Numbered from the stretch's first letter, positions 20,768 through 34,021 are shown. The stretch is DNA of 64,000 nucleotides from Cymbomonas tetramitiformis (GCA_001247695.2 LGRX02035386.1:1-64000); one strand, 5' to 3'. Notes: generated by a model from the letters alone, not told the origin. A program made the numbers and translations.

Positions 20768-21149
20768 GGCGTATAATCGTTATATTTGCAAGTAAGTTGC
20801 AATTAAAATAAGATGTGTGTCGGATAGCAACATCTCAGCGGATTTCAAATGAGCGATTGCCACGAGTAGGCTTGCGCCATCCGGCGTTACACGAGCTGGC
20901 TCAAATGAGGATTCGATCAATCCATCGTGACACTTGACCCGATGCATCGGGGACCCGACACTATATGTCATATTTGTAGGCTTGGTCACTATAAGTGCCA
21001 GCCGATTCATCCAATGAAGCACATGTTGGTGCCATTTTGCGCCGCTTCTATACCGCTGTGATCAACTATAAATATCATGATTCGATCCTACTTCGATGTT
21101 GGGAATAAGCCGCCGCAAAGTCAAGGGGGTATAACTCCAATGTAACTCC
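20768..21149. other. gene-free flank of Tc1 transposase gene
   Basis: No gene seen. This stretch must hold the promoter of the minus-strand transposase; the expected right TIR was searched for in it by eye and not found. Confidence 0.35.
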
Positions 21150-21936
21150 ACTATCCCTAGCGTAATTCAGCGGTCAATCTTATATCGCTCCTCGCGCACA
21201 CGCATCTTGCGTGCGTTAAGGCTGCTCCCATAAGTCGGATACTCAACTCGAAGCACGTACATATAAGCACCCAAAAACTCCCCGGCAGGGGACCGGCAGG
21301 GGTTCGGCTTTGGGGCTTTGGGGCGACGGGCGATGGGGGGTGGGACACCTCTCACACTGGGGGGTAAGGATTCTCCGGATTAAATTTTGCCACCCACCGC
21401 CCTTGGCACATATCCAAAGGGGTATGCTCTATAGGTGCATGGTGGCTCATGGCTAGGGGTTGCACATAGGCTGTGGTGCGAAGTGGTTGGCCTTGTCATT
21501 TCTCACCCTTGATTTTTAATCGAACCCCCCTCCACCATGACATGATGCCTACATACCCAAACTCTGGGAAAATTGAGTACGTGCGAGTGCGCGTACGCGA
21601 AGGACGCCATTGACATATGCACGTTGGACGCAGGGTACCCTTACCAAAAATCCAACTATCCGTTTTTTGAAACTTGGGCCTAAGCGCAAAAGGCGAGTCG
21701 TGGAAGGTGAGACCCTAACATGGCCACAAAAATGGGTCCAAAGTCATTTTTTTTCAAAAAAATGTCGGAAATCGCATGCGCGGCCCACACGTGTGTGTGC
21801 GGCGCGGATAGACAGGCGTGCGTGTGAACAGTCCTTCACACTAATTTATGGATAATAATCATCGGTGTGTTCAAGATCATACTGAACAAGGTAAATTTGT
21901 CACAAAAAATGACCGCTTATCTACGCAACGCCGTGT
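21150..21936. repeat. 786-bp direct repeat, right copy
   Basis: Same sequence and orientation as 18615-19400, offset 2,535 bp. The near identity indicates recent duplication or gene conversion. The right edge joins a palindromic GAATTCGAATTCGATGAATTC stretch at about 21941. Confidence 0.95.
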
Positions 21937-22320
21937 AGAGTGAATTCGAATTCGATGAATTCGAATTTTTTTTTGCTTGGTCTACAGTACTGGCATATGA
22001 GATATGTATGTCATTCGACTACCGTGTGCGTGCGTGTGACATGACACTGCACAGTCGACTGAGACTGCACTCCTGGTCCTCTCGAGCTCGGAGCTGTCGC
22101 TGTCGCAACACGAAAACCTGCACACGACAGTTCACGTCAAAGACACGTGAGTTCAACAGTTCAACACAAACGAAAGACAGTTCACCACAGTTCGAGTTCT
22201 GACTTTTAGAAAGGATGGGCGGGTGCTAGTTTCAGAAATCTTGTGCGTTGGTTTTGTTGTGGACTGCGCTATAGTTCACTATTTGTAGAGTGATCACGAT
22301 CCGCTGAAGGCACTAGAACC
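21937..22320. promoter_or_regulatory. upstream region of the secreted-protein gene
   Basis: No coding frame. It begins with overlapping TTCGAA/GAATTC palindromes (21941-21966), followed by CAG/CAC-rich sequence, and leads to the ATG at 22321. It is the presumed promoter and 5' UTR; no specific element was recognised. Confidence 0.35.
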
Positions 22321-25300
22321 ATGACTTCCAAAAGTATGGTCCTGCTTTTATTACTATGCGCAAGCCCACCAACTCGCGCCATTACCTCCTCAAGGGGTGA
22401 GCCAGTCTCAAACGAGGCAACCGAACGACACTTATCATTGCGTAAAGATCATCCTTTGGGAAAAATGAGGCCCTCACTTGCTAAATCAGAACCCGTTGAA
22501 GATGAAAATCTTGGCGATGGGGAAGAGGAAGCAGCAGACCCGGAGGTATGTCCTGTGTTCGCTTTACTTTAGGCTTTGCGACAAATCGTGAAAGCTCACG
22601 GAGCAAGTGCACCAAATGCAGCAGAGAAGCTTTTGCTGCTGATGTGTCAACATGTGGACTAAATGTTGTGCACAGCTCGAGCGTCATTTTTGCATTTGGG
22701 CCATACACCGTTTGTTTTTGCTGGGTCCATGGTATGAATACCCTGGAACTCAAATATGCATCAACATATGTGGAATACCGAAAGAATTTGCATCACGGTA
22801 GTGGCACGTTTTGTCAAACTAGAGCTGTCACAAGCAAAGCCTTGCACATTTCAACGCGGAAGAATGCGACTGCGCATGAGCTTCATCCCCAAATTTTATT
22901 TTGAAGCTGTGCTCTTACTTCGGGTTTGAGTTATGTGCATACGAGTGGATCTCGTGAACGTGCGCTGGTTTCTGGGCGCAGCCGAGTGAGAGTAAGGAAG
23001 CAACTCGCGAGCCGGATTGGAGAGAAACGCTCAAGCAGACTTATGCTGACCTCACTTTGTTAAAGACGAAACCAGGTGAGACTTCCAGGCCAATCATTAC
23101 AAAAAAATGTATTCCAAATCATTTGTACTCCGCCGAATTCGTTGTCCGGCGATCACTGAATTTATCCGCGCTTTATTGCTTATCTGAAGCTTGCGAACAA
23201 ACTGTCGGTTTCGCGCAACACAACACACCACTACGCACTTAGGCAGCTCCCAGGGTCGAAGGAAGTGAGTCTGATTCGCGGGGGTTCTTGCTTGCAGCTC
23301 AAGCTCAGGAGCCGACGCCCAATAGGGTACATTTCTCGCTTTTCGCATCGGCTTCCGCTTTCTGTATCGCCCTGCGCCCTTCCGACCGCTGAAATATGCT
23401 GGCGCCCTCCCTGACCTGCAAATCGACAATCTTTTCGGAGGTGCTCCTAACAAAGCTATGTGTGAAAAAATACTCGCCTGCACAGATATTGCCGACGAGA
23501 ACGGCAACTTCCAAACCCATCGAGAAGCTCCAAACAGGTATTACATCTACCACGTAGTGTTGAGTTTCTGCCGCTTTTCCTTGACGATCGCGAACTTATC
23601 ACGCGTGCCTTGGCGTGCGCGCAGAGGACCGCGAGGACGCCGTAGCGCAGGTGATTTTGCAGCAGGCCTCCTTACTACTATTACTTTCGTCTGACGTATA
23701 CCACAAGCTATTAAGTACCGGTGTCAGACAATTCTTGAAGTATCTCTCGGTAGGGTGCCTCGAGTGGGGACTCTCCTGGTGCACCGATCGCGCGCGGCAT
23801 CTCGCTATCACAGGTTCGTGACTACGCGTTCTCAATAGCTTCGAGTTGGCGCGCAGGTCTCGGCGGTGAAAGCCAGCTCAGCGGTGAAAGCCAGGCCAAC
23901 TGTGGGTGCCGTGAGTACCGCGAATACTGGGAGCACCAAGCCGGCAGCCGAGGTGGCGCCGTGTACCTCCGATAGACCAGTGCCGGAGCTGCCGGAGAAG
24001 CTGAAGGGGCTGGAGCTGAGCCTGGAGGTGGGCGACGCGGTGCTGGATGCTCTCCGCAAGGCGAGGGAGAAGAACAAGCGGCACCATGGCATCGACTACT
24101 ACGAGGCCGCGGGCCAGGCCGCGATCAGCCTGCTGGAGAGGACGCAGTTGCGGAAGGCCGCGATTTCCGAGGTGGTAAATTCCCGGAGATCGCAGGTGGA
24201 GGAAGTGAAGCGCCCGGTCACGGTGACACCGCGTGCCACCAAGCCGGCAGAGCCCACCGGAAGCAATCTCGTTAGGAAGCCAACCTGGGGAGGCCGTCCC
24301 AACCTGGGAGCAAAGCTGGGCGTGGTCACGACCGAGGAGCCCGAGGAGCCGACACACCCGACAAAGCCGATGGTGTCTGAAGAGGCCGAGGAGCCCATAT
24401 CCAGGGATGACGCAGCTGAGGAGCCGGCCCCTCAACAGGTGCGTCGCCGCCTTGCTAGGCCAGGCTGCACATGGTGCGCCGGGAAGTCGCATGTGACAGC
24501 GACTCAGCCGGGTCACTCATTTGGCGGGGGGGTCCCTACTGTGACGGGAGGTTCGACACTGCTTGCTGTGAAAAGGCAGATCTCTGGGCTCCGTGCCTGG
24601 AGCTCGAAAGGAGTTGCCTCGCTTCGATGGCTCCAAACGGGCGAGCACGCATCGATGGCCCCGGGGTCCGAAGTCATGAGGCTGAAGCCGCGACGAGCAA
24701 GCTCTCGCGGCAGAATGCACTCGCCTTCTTCGCATATCTCAGCTATTCCCCGCCCCGGACACAAAACTGACCGATGGAGGCTGACTCAGCGAGGAGGTCC
24801 TTCCTCCGGGGGTGCAGCGTCTGACTCAGCGAGGAGGTCCTTCCTCCGGGCGTGCAGCGTGTGACTCAGCGAGGAGGTCCTTCCTCCGGGGGTGCAGCGT
24901 CTGAGAATGCCAAGGTGCTGTGCTGAGGAATTCGCCGGCTGGTGCGAGTTGCAGGAGATGGTGGTGAGGCGCCCTGTGCTGCGGAAGGCGGTGACGCACG
25001 AGAGCATAGAGGAGATGGCAGATGACAGCGCGGATGATGCTCAGCGTATCCAGGAAGTCTTGCAGAAGCGGAGGGAGAATGTGGCGGCGGCATCTCAAAA
25101 GCTGGTTCCCCTCCTTGATGGTCACCTGCGCCGCTACTGCAAGGCATGTGCCCGCCTGCTCCCGCCGCGGCTGTGCCTTACCCATGTGCCTTCACTCGCG
25201 GGTACGCCTGCCGGCCCGTCCCGATCCAGGGCGCAATTCAGAGCTATAAGCAGTCACTCTAACCGCTGAGGTGGGCCGGATACAGGATTGGAAATTTCGC

Positions 25301-28186
25301 CGGGGTGTGTTCATCACGAGGTCACAAGTACAGAGCGTGCTGACCCGCGCTCTAGTGCACGCATGTCAGCGTTTCAGGGTTGCTCAGAATACTTTTAGCC
25401 AATTTAAAAATGTACCACCCGTGTGGGCACCCAGGGAACTTGTTGATTTTCGGACCGACACTCTTACGCAACGTCACGTTTGCTTGTGGGCGCTATAGAC
25501 CTCACGACCTTTTCCCACTCTCGGAAATATGGGAGCGAGAAGCATTTAATTATCGCCCCCGAAAACCAGAAACCGCTCATCGGGGTCCCTCGAGGGAGAG
25601 AGTAAAAGATGCGCCTTTGCTCCTGCAGAGGGATGTTGGCAACTTGGAGTGAACGGTTTCAATGTCACGGCCGCGCGTCGCCTGGATAGTCCGCACTGAT
25701 TGGGTTTGCCAGTTTGAGCTGCAGTTTTAAGTTTTGCAAGAATGTGGTCCTTCACAAGCTCTATGTGACAAACGTGTTTGAGTAGTGTGATCGGCACCGT
25801 TGCTCCTTGAACTAGTCGCCGGTCTCCTGAAACACTGGAGTACTGTATCCCTGAATCTTAAAAAAACTTGTTGCCATACCCTGTCTGATTGCCGTAGAGT
25901 GTCACTTCAACCCCGCTGCAAAACAGAGCTAGCTTTCTTATGTTGGTACCGACTGCACCATGAACACATTGCCGGACCCGCACCAAAATAAGCCTGTCTC
26001 TGCTGGGACATCCAAGTGCCAAAGCGGCCATCGGAACTGCGTGCGCAGCACGTGCAAGAATGGGACTGCGCATTGGTCATTGGAGCAATAGTTTATCCTT
26101 TCTTGATACATGAACTGCTATTGTGCAGGAGTTTGTCGATCCGCAATATGAGGACGGCCACAGCCACGATGACAAGGAGGACTCCCTGTTCGGGGGCGGC
26201 GTCAGCGCGATGGCCACGCGCATCGCGGCGTGCCAGGAGCTCGGCCGCATTCGCAGCGAAATCGAGCTTACCGGGTGCAACCCCTATAGCACTCCCCTCA
26301 ACCCCGTAGCACTCTGTGGAAGGGGTTGTGCTAGAGCAACGCTCACATCTGCGGGGGTGTGTGCTACGGCAACTCTCACATCTGCAGGGGTGTGTGTTAC
26401 GGCAACTCTCACATCTGCAGTGGTGTGTGCCACGGCAACTACCGCATCTGCAGGGGTGTGTGCTAGGAGCAACTCTCACATCTGCAGAGGTGTTTGTCAC
26501 GGCAACTCCCACATATGCAGGGGTATGTGTCGCAGCAGCAACTCCCACATCTGCAGGGGTGTGTGTCACGGCATCTCCCACATCTACAGGGTTGTGTGTC
26601 GCGGCAACTCAAACAGCCGCAAGTTTGTGTGTGCAGCAACTCCACATCTGCAGTGGTGTGTGTCACGGCATCTCCCACATCTACAGGGTTGTGTGTCGCG
26701 GCAACTCAAACAGCCGCAAGTTTGTGTGTGCAGCAACTCCCGCATCTGCAGGGGTGTGTGTTACGGCATCTCCCACATCTGCAAGGGCAGTTTCATGGCA
26801 ATTTCTATATCATCACGGAGGGGTGCGTGTGAAGCAGTTATGCAGACTGATGCGGTGCGCGGGTGTGTTCTGAGGTGCGTATTGCAGAAGCTGGAGAGGA
26901 GTGGACGGCCTTAGCGCAGGGAAGATGCTGGAGCTGGTGCAGAAGGCGATGAAGTCCGCACGGCAGCCCAGGAGAACCCCAACCATTATCGTGGCGCTGG
27001 AGGCACAGATTGAAGCTGGAGATGAGGGGCTCGAGGATGAAGCTACCGAGGATGTGGAGCCCCCGCCTCCATACGTCGAGCTCCATGAGGGATCGCGGAG
27101 AGGTGCAGCAACTGCAATCTAATGCTTTGCAACTCTTCTCGGCAGGCTTGTGCTCTGCTGCCCTCATATTGGGCGCATGCAATTGAGGCAGCGATCTTGA
27201 ACTTGCGGGCATGTTAAAACGCAAAATTATCTCATCTCACCTAGATTTGTTTATGTGTGCCCACTTGTCCTCAGCTTTGAACCTGGGCAATTGATCTGAT
27301 GCTCCCTCCTGTTCAGGGCAACTGTTTGGTAGTTAGTGAAACAGACACGCGTGGCACACATGCGCCACTTTTGGGGTCATAGAGGCGGATGCGCCCAATG
27401 CTATTGACCTGAAGCATCCATGATGTTTGCTGCAGGGCGAATCAGACTGAGAAAGAGTTCGCCATCGCCTGCGGAACCAGTGAGTCAAACCCCCTGATCA
27501 CCATGTGAATTGCATTGCCAATCTGGTAGCAGTACATATGCGTGATTCATACTTTATGCCAACAGGATATTGCACTCCCCGCCACTGCTCTCACACAATT
27601 TAATCCACCAATTAGATGTGATTCATGAGCACCGTCGATTGAGTATGTCATTTAGATCTCGATGGCAGTTGCGTGCTCTGTGAAAGCAGTGGCATCGGGT
27701 TCCCCAACAGTTGGATTGCTGAATGGCAGACTCGCTCTCTGTTGTGCATAGCTTGCAAGGCTTAGGGATGTCCCACACTACAGTGGCCTTCTTGACATCC
27801 TTTGGGATGCCCATCCTGTGCTCTTGTGGACGTTTCTGACATCAATTCATTGTGGGTGAACGTTGTGGTCATACCGAGAGCATGGATGTGCGTTTACTTA
27901 CTGGAGTGCATTGTTGTGCCAGGAGATTGCAAAATCGCAGCCCCGTGTAACTGTTGGCAATGATGGAGAGGAGCCGGCTGAAGAGAGCCCGCCGACACCA
28001 CGGAGGCAAAGACGGCATCGTAAAGTGATCCGTGAGAGCGAGATGGATGAAGCTGACCCTGATGTGGGCGGACTTTCCAAGTGGACGAGCTTTGATCCCA
28101 AGTCAGTTGGAGTTTCGAAGGACGAGCCTCCGAGGAAACATTTAGATCAGACTGATATCTATGGCTACGGCTCCAGGTCAGGATAA
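22321..28186 (+). CDS. multi-exon secreted or ER-targeted acidic protein, unknown function
   Basis: Exons supported by splice sites and phase: 22321-22545, 22982-23075, 23625-23650, 23857-24438, 24955 to about 25095 (3' end unresolved), 26129-26274, 26888-27102, 27436-27479 and 27941-28186 (TAA). A coding block also lies at about 23326-23537 (LKYAGALPDLQIDNLFGGAP), but its 5' junction lacks a usable AG and phases there do not close. The N-terminus MTSKSMVLLLLLCASPPTRA is a good signal peptide. The rest is rich in Glu, Asp, Pro, Lys and Arg: an Ala/Thr/Pro linker, a Glu-Pro repeat-like stretch (TTEEPEEPTHPTKP), acidic patches and a basic RRQRRHRK segment before an ordered-looking C-terminus ending DIYGYGSRSG. 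No known domain. It is probably a secreted, wall or organelle-lumen protein; function not inferred. Introns contain 54-bp and 33-bp minisatellites. Confidence 0.6.
24781..24905. repeat. 54-bp tandem repeat, about 2.5 copies, intronic
   Basis: CTGACTCAGCGAGGAGGTCC followed by TTCCTCCGGGGGTGCAGCGT, repeated from 24781 with point differences. Each unit ends in a GTGCAG, a potential splice acceptor, just before the exon at 24955. Confidence 0.85.
26336..26790. repeat. 33-bp minisatellite in intron
   Basis: Units of ACATCTGCAGGGGTGTGTG plus a variable CACGGCAACTC part, strict 33-bp period at the left (26345, 26378 and so on), about 13 copies including some longer variants. There are no stop codons in several frames on both strands because 33 is divisible by 3, which explains the overlapping long frames. 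Located between exons 26129-26274 and 26888-27102. Confidence 0.88.
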
Positions 28187-30806
28187 AGGTACTGATCATC
28201 AGGATAGTTGATAGGGCCATCTGGAGAACTCCTTGTACGGCCATGCCAAATATTAATGATTATATAAGACGCATCCATCACGAGATGCGGGGTTTCGTGG
28301 TATTCAACTTCCATTTCGCTCGGCATCCGCGTGTTTAACAATGTTGTATGTCTTTCGATGTCGTTGGGCATAGTCACCATCCTTAGTCGCTGGTGCTATT
28401 GGAATAAATCAGCATGGAACACGTCAAAACCTGGCCATAAGCGTCGTCGGTTATTCCACGGTCGAAACCCTGCATACCGGGGTCGGGTCTCGGTAAATAT
28501 GCGACACTGACCCTTGATGACACAACAAAGAATAATACTAATGATACAATTGTAATCGGATACAGTCAGACAAAATTTCGACAGGTGATGCATTGACGCA
28601 ATTTACACTTGGCCCGTGCAGTGCCATCTTAAGGAATAGAATGAGCTTTTGCACCGGGCCGCACTTTGCATAATGGATTGCGCCGATCTCACGATTTCCA
28701 AATGAAAACATCGCGGCGAACCAAACAGCGCCTGTGCGCCAGTGCCAGCCGAACGCCAACGCCATGACATGCCGAACAATCTTGCGGTAGCAGCAGCACC
28801 GGGCGCAAAACAGCGATGGCGACGACATTACCCACAATGAACGCCGCATCGTTCGCGCATCATCCTGTTATCAGTACCTTACCGTATGGCATGTCCCTGC
28901 CAAATTTCAAACGAGCGATGACAAAGTCGACAATGTGTGCATACATGCAGATATCGACCGTCGAATGAAAAAATCATCTAGAGTAACAAGATGCGCGATG
29001 GCCTAGCGCGGATTCTCTATTCATATTGAGATCGACAAGCCTAGTAGTATTTATTAATGCATATCCGCGGATCTTACGTAGGTCGGATGAGTCGTCTTAC
29101 GAAACATCGACCTTATGGAAACCTTATTACGGAATCCGGCTAAACCAGTTCCCACTCATCGGGGTTTTGAACCTCAGATGTCCCTAGAATAAGCTGTCTC
29201 TTAACTACATGGGCAATGTCACTTTCCACTGCAGGTCCCTTTATTTTGAAAAGAGAAGCCTGCTTAGCAAGCACTACCGGTTAAGGTTGTACTACTGTTA
29301 CAGCTTGCGCGCAGAGCTCTTAAAGGGGATTTCAATCGTCTGCTAAGGAGCGATGTCTGTCACAACAGGGGTTCCGTCCCATTGTGATGGGACACTCGTA
29401 TGCATATACGTTCACCGTGTCTCAGTAATGTATCCAAACCCAATACTGTCAAACATCCGCGAGGTGCGTTCTAGCGCACGAAACTTGGCGCCAAGGATTG
29501 CTTTTAAGGGGGGTGGGGCTAAGGTCAAGGTCACTCGCGCAATAATCGCAAAAAACCATCGACATAAAACATCCTCCCCGACTAGTGAGGTACTAATCGT
29601 TATTGACTGGGACATAAGGTACCTTCAAACTCAAACCCAAAACGCATTTTGTAGGCATGCATCCGTTTTGCGAATATTTCAGCTCAGCCCTTCCGCTTTG
29701 GGGGTGCGCGAATATTTCTTTGATTGATATTTGTGCCAGGCTCTGTGCGCTAGAACTCACGAAAACCACCCGGCTGCCTGGTTTCGTCTAGGTTTAAAAA
29801 TCTAAAAGGGCTTTAGAAATCTGCCAATGTAGTGAATATGTATATCAAAACACCCGAGAAACAAGGTATCTCGCTTAAGACCCCCAAAACTCGAATCGTG
29901 CAACTGCAATTGGATCGGTGGTGTGTGTGTGTTCATTTCAAAGTATATACATCGATTGAATAACTAAAATACATCGGCAGATACATTATACGCTACTCTG
30001 CGGTAAAAAAAGAAACATGCTCACGCAGGTGGTGGTTCCGTACCGGGGATTAGGAATACGTAAGAACTAATAAGGGAGTGCTTGGCAAAACCTTATGGAA
30101 GAGTATGAAAGGAGAGCACAGGGCGTTGAGGGCAAGTGCATGGCTGCTTTGCATGTTCCAGAACAAGTAGGCCATCTTCCTATTTGATGAGAAAATTTGT
30201 GGTGGTGGATGGAGGCATCGGGGAGCAGAGGTTGGAGCACCACCGGCTGTTGTACAAGGTCCAAGGGCACCCTTCGCACGGTGTACATAACTCTCGACGT
30301 GCACCTCTAGCCAGGTTCTACATTATCCTTGCCCTTGACGTGGGCAAATCAGAGGCAGAGGGCATGTTTGCAAAGAGAAGCGCACTATGAGAGCTTGTAG
30401 CGCTGTTGAAGGTGGCAAGATGGCAAGCAAAATTGCACAGGCGACGGAGGAGGGGAAGGTAGAGGGAACAGGCTCCTCGGACACTTTGCCAGCTCAGAGG
30501 CCCTTGGCCAACGTCTGGTGGCGCATGGAGGCAAGGAAGGAAAGCAAATGATGCCTGACCCGAGACGGGAAGCCATCTGTTGATGGATTTAAGAGAGCGA
30601 AAAAGCTGACAAGCAGCACGCACTGGGTGACTAGTTGACTGCATGAACAGAAAGGTTGCTGGGATATGTCTTGTATGGATGGACAACAAAGTATTGCTTG
30701 TGGGCCTGAGAGAGTGATGATAATGTCGACTGGGAATAGCACTGGAGAATTAGGCGTCGCGAAGTTGATGTGGCATAGCATAATTTTAACATATCTGCAT
30801 TAACTT
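28187..30806. other. 2.6-kb stretch with no supported gene
   Basis: Composition is mixed, with A/T-rich parts around 29760-30060. Isolated frames (for example 28538-28849 minus, 29353-29727 plus) have no recognisable motif, splice context or second copy. I see no RNA gene or mobile-element terminus here. Confidence 0.35.
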
Positions 30807-30970
30807 CTAAGGTTTTGAGTTCTCTGAAGCCCACTTAGCCTCAGCCTCAGCTAGGGCTATGATAGCCGCAGGTAAAGCTGGGTTGTCACCATCAACACAC
30901 TCTGATAACACCGCCTCTATCGCTTTGAAGGAGCTGACGTCACTCTGCACCACTCCTGCCAAGGGGAAAC
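30807..30970 (-). CDS. possible terminal exon of a minus-strand gene
   Basis: On the minus strand, a TTGGCAG acceptor at about 30971 is followed by a protein-like frame (VQSDVSSFKAIEAVLSEC, then LPAAIIALAEAEAKW) that ends in TAG at 30807. The amphipathic Ala/Glu-rich character and clean acceptor suggest a real last exon. Upstream exons could not be joined: a candidate LLKAFVNK exon near 31170-31195 does not match in phase. Function unknown. Confidence 0.3.
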
Positions 30971-31235
30971 GCAATGCCCACTCAACAAATTGTGCCAATC
31001 ATTGACTAGTATCACACCTTAATATGTACAGCTGAATGGATGGATTTCTGGAGCATGCCTCATAATTAAAGCAGAAAAAGTCAGTTGAAAAAATAGCAAT
31101 ATCAGGGGTACCAGTACGCCGAACTGTAAACATTTTACAGATTTCCGGACGTCAAGGTATTTGTTCAAAAGCAAGGTACCTTGTTCACAAAGGCTTTCAG
31201 GAGCTACTTAACCCTCTACAAGACATGCTACTTGT

Positions 31236-31636
31236 AAGCATGCCCAAACTAGTGTTGCTACTTGTATGCATGCCCAAACTAGTGATGCTACTTGTAAGCC
31301 TGCCCAAACTACTGATGCTACTTGTAAGCATGACCAAACTATTGATGCTACTGTAAGACCAAACTAGTGTTGCTACTAGTGAAGCTACGGGGATGCCACT
31401 TGTAAACCTGCTGGCTGTCCCCAAGTGATGCTACTTGTAACATCTAAACCTTGACATGTTGAAGATGCCCAAACCACTGATACTGATGCATGCCTAACTA
31501 CTGCTGCTTGTAAAGCATGCCCAAACTAGTGATTCTACTTGTAAGCATGCCCAAACTAGTGTTGCTACTTGTAAGCATGCCCAAACTAGTGATGCTACTT
31601 GTAAGCATGCCCAAACTACTGATGCTACTTACAGGC
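31236..31636. repeat. 30-bp minisatellite
   Basis: AAGCATGCCCAAACTAGTG plus ATGCTACTTGT, about 30 bp per unit, in two clusters (31236-31440 and 31505-31636) separated by a degenerate segment. No gene is attached to it with confidence. Confidence 0.88.
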
Positions 31637-33519
31637 ATGACCGAACTAGTGTCAAAAGAAACCCCGGTCGTTCGACCATTGCTATGTCGGAGACTTCAGG
31701 TGTACCAAAATACCTGACGTGGAGTGTTCTTCGTATGCGAAGGCGAGCACTTCGCTTACAAGGGTACGACACCAAACTTACGAAACAAAAGCTTGAAGCT
31801 AAAGAGACAAAAGCATTGGGGAATAGTTACATGCCTAACGCATATTTAAGTTCTGACTGTGCCACTGTAACACAATCAGCATTCCTTGCTGTCTTGATGG
31901 CTGTCCGAGGAACGAAGACAACATTCTCGTTCCACTGGAACGAAGAAAACATTCTCATTCCACTCAAACCCGACAATGGCCATGGATACCAAGCCGGTTG
32001 CAGGCATGAATTCAGAGTGTGCGCAACGCACCACTTGGTCGAAGCTCCACGTTCGGTCCCCAGGCGCAATTGCTCAGGCAATTTGAGTTGAGCACCTGCA
32101 CCCCTTCTGGGGCTAGGTGCCGTAACCGCCCCAACGTTTCGCGGCCTCCTTTTCGGCGACAGTCTTTGGATGTGCAGACCTAGTTTACCAGGAGCAAAGT
32201 CACAAATCGTTTTGGACCGACTGACGATGCGCATACGATCAAGACCAGATGCAATATCTGAATCAAAACACGAGCAGGTACGCGAAACTCAATCCTATTG
32301 ATTATACACTTGTGCGAGCTGTCAAAACCTACCGCATCCTCGCGCGAAAGTGGGGTGAAATTCCGAGCAACCCACCTTGATGTGAGTCTGCGACCCTTTC
32401 GTTTCCCCCCTCACTGCAAGAACCAACTTGAATCGATTTTCAAGGCTTGGCGTTCTTGCTTTAGCTCGCACGTTGCCCAGTGCATACAGAGCATGCTCAG
32501 AACCCACCACCCGGGTTGTGGCGCCCGTTTTGAGCCCCTGAAGCCGCATTCCTCGCCTGTTCGTATGATAGTAGCTTATTCGAGCGCTTTGGACGAACTA
32601 CTTAGCCCTTAGTGCTAGTCCGCTCACTTTGAGATTCAAGTTTTTAGGGTTTTTCCTTGCACGTCCCATACGGACGTGTATCAAGTTTACACCTATCAAG
32701 TTATTTGCAATTTAGTTATGTCTGATGTTCATTTGTTTGACATAAACATATGACAAAACGGGATTCCCCTCCGCGCTTGGTGTTCGCTGAGACGGTAGCG
32801 GTAGCGGTAGCACGGTACCCAGGTGACCCAGGTATCGCTATTCCTATTGGTTCAACGTTCAAGCTGAAAGGGTGAAAGGGTAATATGATATAAATAAATA
32901 AAATAATCAAATATTCAAATATTATCAAATATATAGTTTCTCTCTAGAGTTTATATGCCCTTGTATTGGCTGAAATTTTGAAATGAAGAACTCCTATCTA
33001 TTGACACAAATCTATTGGTTGTTGATTTATACCATTACGTGTGAACGATAATGTAATTCTATAAATTGCAATTAGTAATTCACTATTCAGAGAAAATACG
33101 CATCGCGGCATGGGAACCCAGGATGGGAACCGAGAGTTTTTCCGGCTAAAAATCGTAAAAAATGTATGTCTGCGCGTCTAGAGCCATCGAGCGAACAATA
33201 GAATTTTGAAGCCATACGGCCTACAGTATATAATTGCCCTTATATTAGGGCTGTGTTTTTTTAGGGTTGCCTTATATTAGGGCCCATATGTGACAGCGAT
33301 ATCCAGTCATATATCGAAACCCACCAAATTCTCATTGGACGAGGGCGTTTTTAGCTTGTCGAGACCCAATCACGAAGCCGTGTTGTGTATGGGCGCGAGC
33401 CGATCTCAACATTATCGATATAAATAATACTCCCGATATAAATAATACTTCCGTATTTAAGAATCCATTCGCTCGATGCCTCTTCCCACTAGACACGCAG
33501 ACATAGTAAATGCATTCCG

Positions 33520-33765
33520 ATACTAGGCGGATCGATCTCAAAAAGAGATCTCCACTAGGCCATCTGACCGTAGGATCATGTGCGCGACAGTGTTTCGCTT
33601 TTTGCGTCCCAACATGCCATGCCATAACGCGTGGGTGGCGTCGCGGTAAATGTACGCGACTGCAGTGGCACTGTCATCGTTAGCGTCTGGCGATCGTGAG
33701 ATCGGAAGTTCGTGTGTGTCGCCCGTTGGGATTCGCGCTTTGCTGCTGCTGCTGATTAAGTAAGG
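33520..33765 (+). repeat. tRNA-like SINE candidate, copy 1
   Basis: CACTAGGC-flanked AGATCT hairpin, then CATGTGCGCGACAGTG, CATGCCATAACGCGTGGGTGG, GCGATCGTGAGATCGGAAGT and GGATTCGCGCTTTGCTGCTG. The same order of blocks recurs at 34022 and 34338. The parts GTGGGTGGCGTCGCGGTAAA and GATCGTGAGATCG(A/G)AA(A/G)TTCGA resemble A- and B-box regions of tRNA genes. It ends in a (GCT)n run. Polymerase III origin is inference. Confidence 0.5.
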
Positions 33766-34021
33766 TAAGTAAGTAAGTACTAGGCCCGGTCGATCTTAAA
33801 TTAAGATCTCCACTAGGCGCATCTGACGGTCGATGGGTTTATTTATCTTGCCGACGTGGCGCACTCGAGAGATCCGAACATGAACATCGAGTCTGCCAGT
33901 CCATTAATGATTTGATATTTCTCGATCCTTGCGTCTGCTATGCAATGTTAAAGCGAATCTATCTGATTTCCGAACATCGCGTCGGCCATGCGATGTTTAA
34001 ATCATTTTCGCCATTACACTA

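Noticed and set aside
22321..22545. Signal peptide followed by Arg-rich stretch, considered as an oomycete RxLR effector
   Set aside because: No true R-x-L-R motif (only RHLSLR), many introns, and a long low-complexity body unlike RxLR effectors.
23327..23400. Intron between the 23298 acceptor and the LKYAGAL coding block
   Set aside because: No AG acceptor is available in the stretch and phases disagree, so I left this junction open.
26093..26873. Several open frames on both strands with CRG-type repeats
   Set aside because: They come from the 33-bp minisatellite between two exons; period divisible by 3 removes stops.
28538..28849. 103-residue minus-strand frame rich in Cys and Trp
   Set aside because: No motif, splice context or second copy; could be chance.
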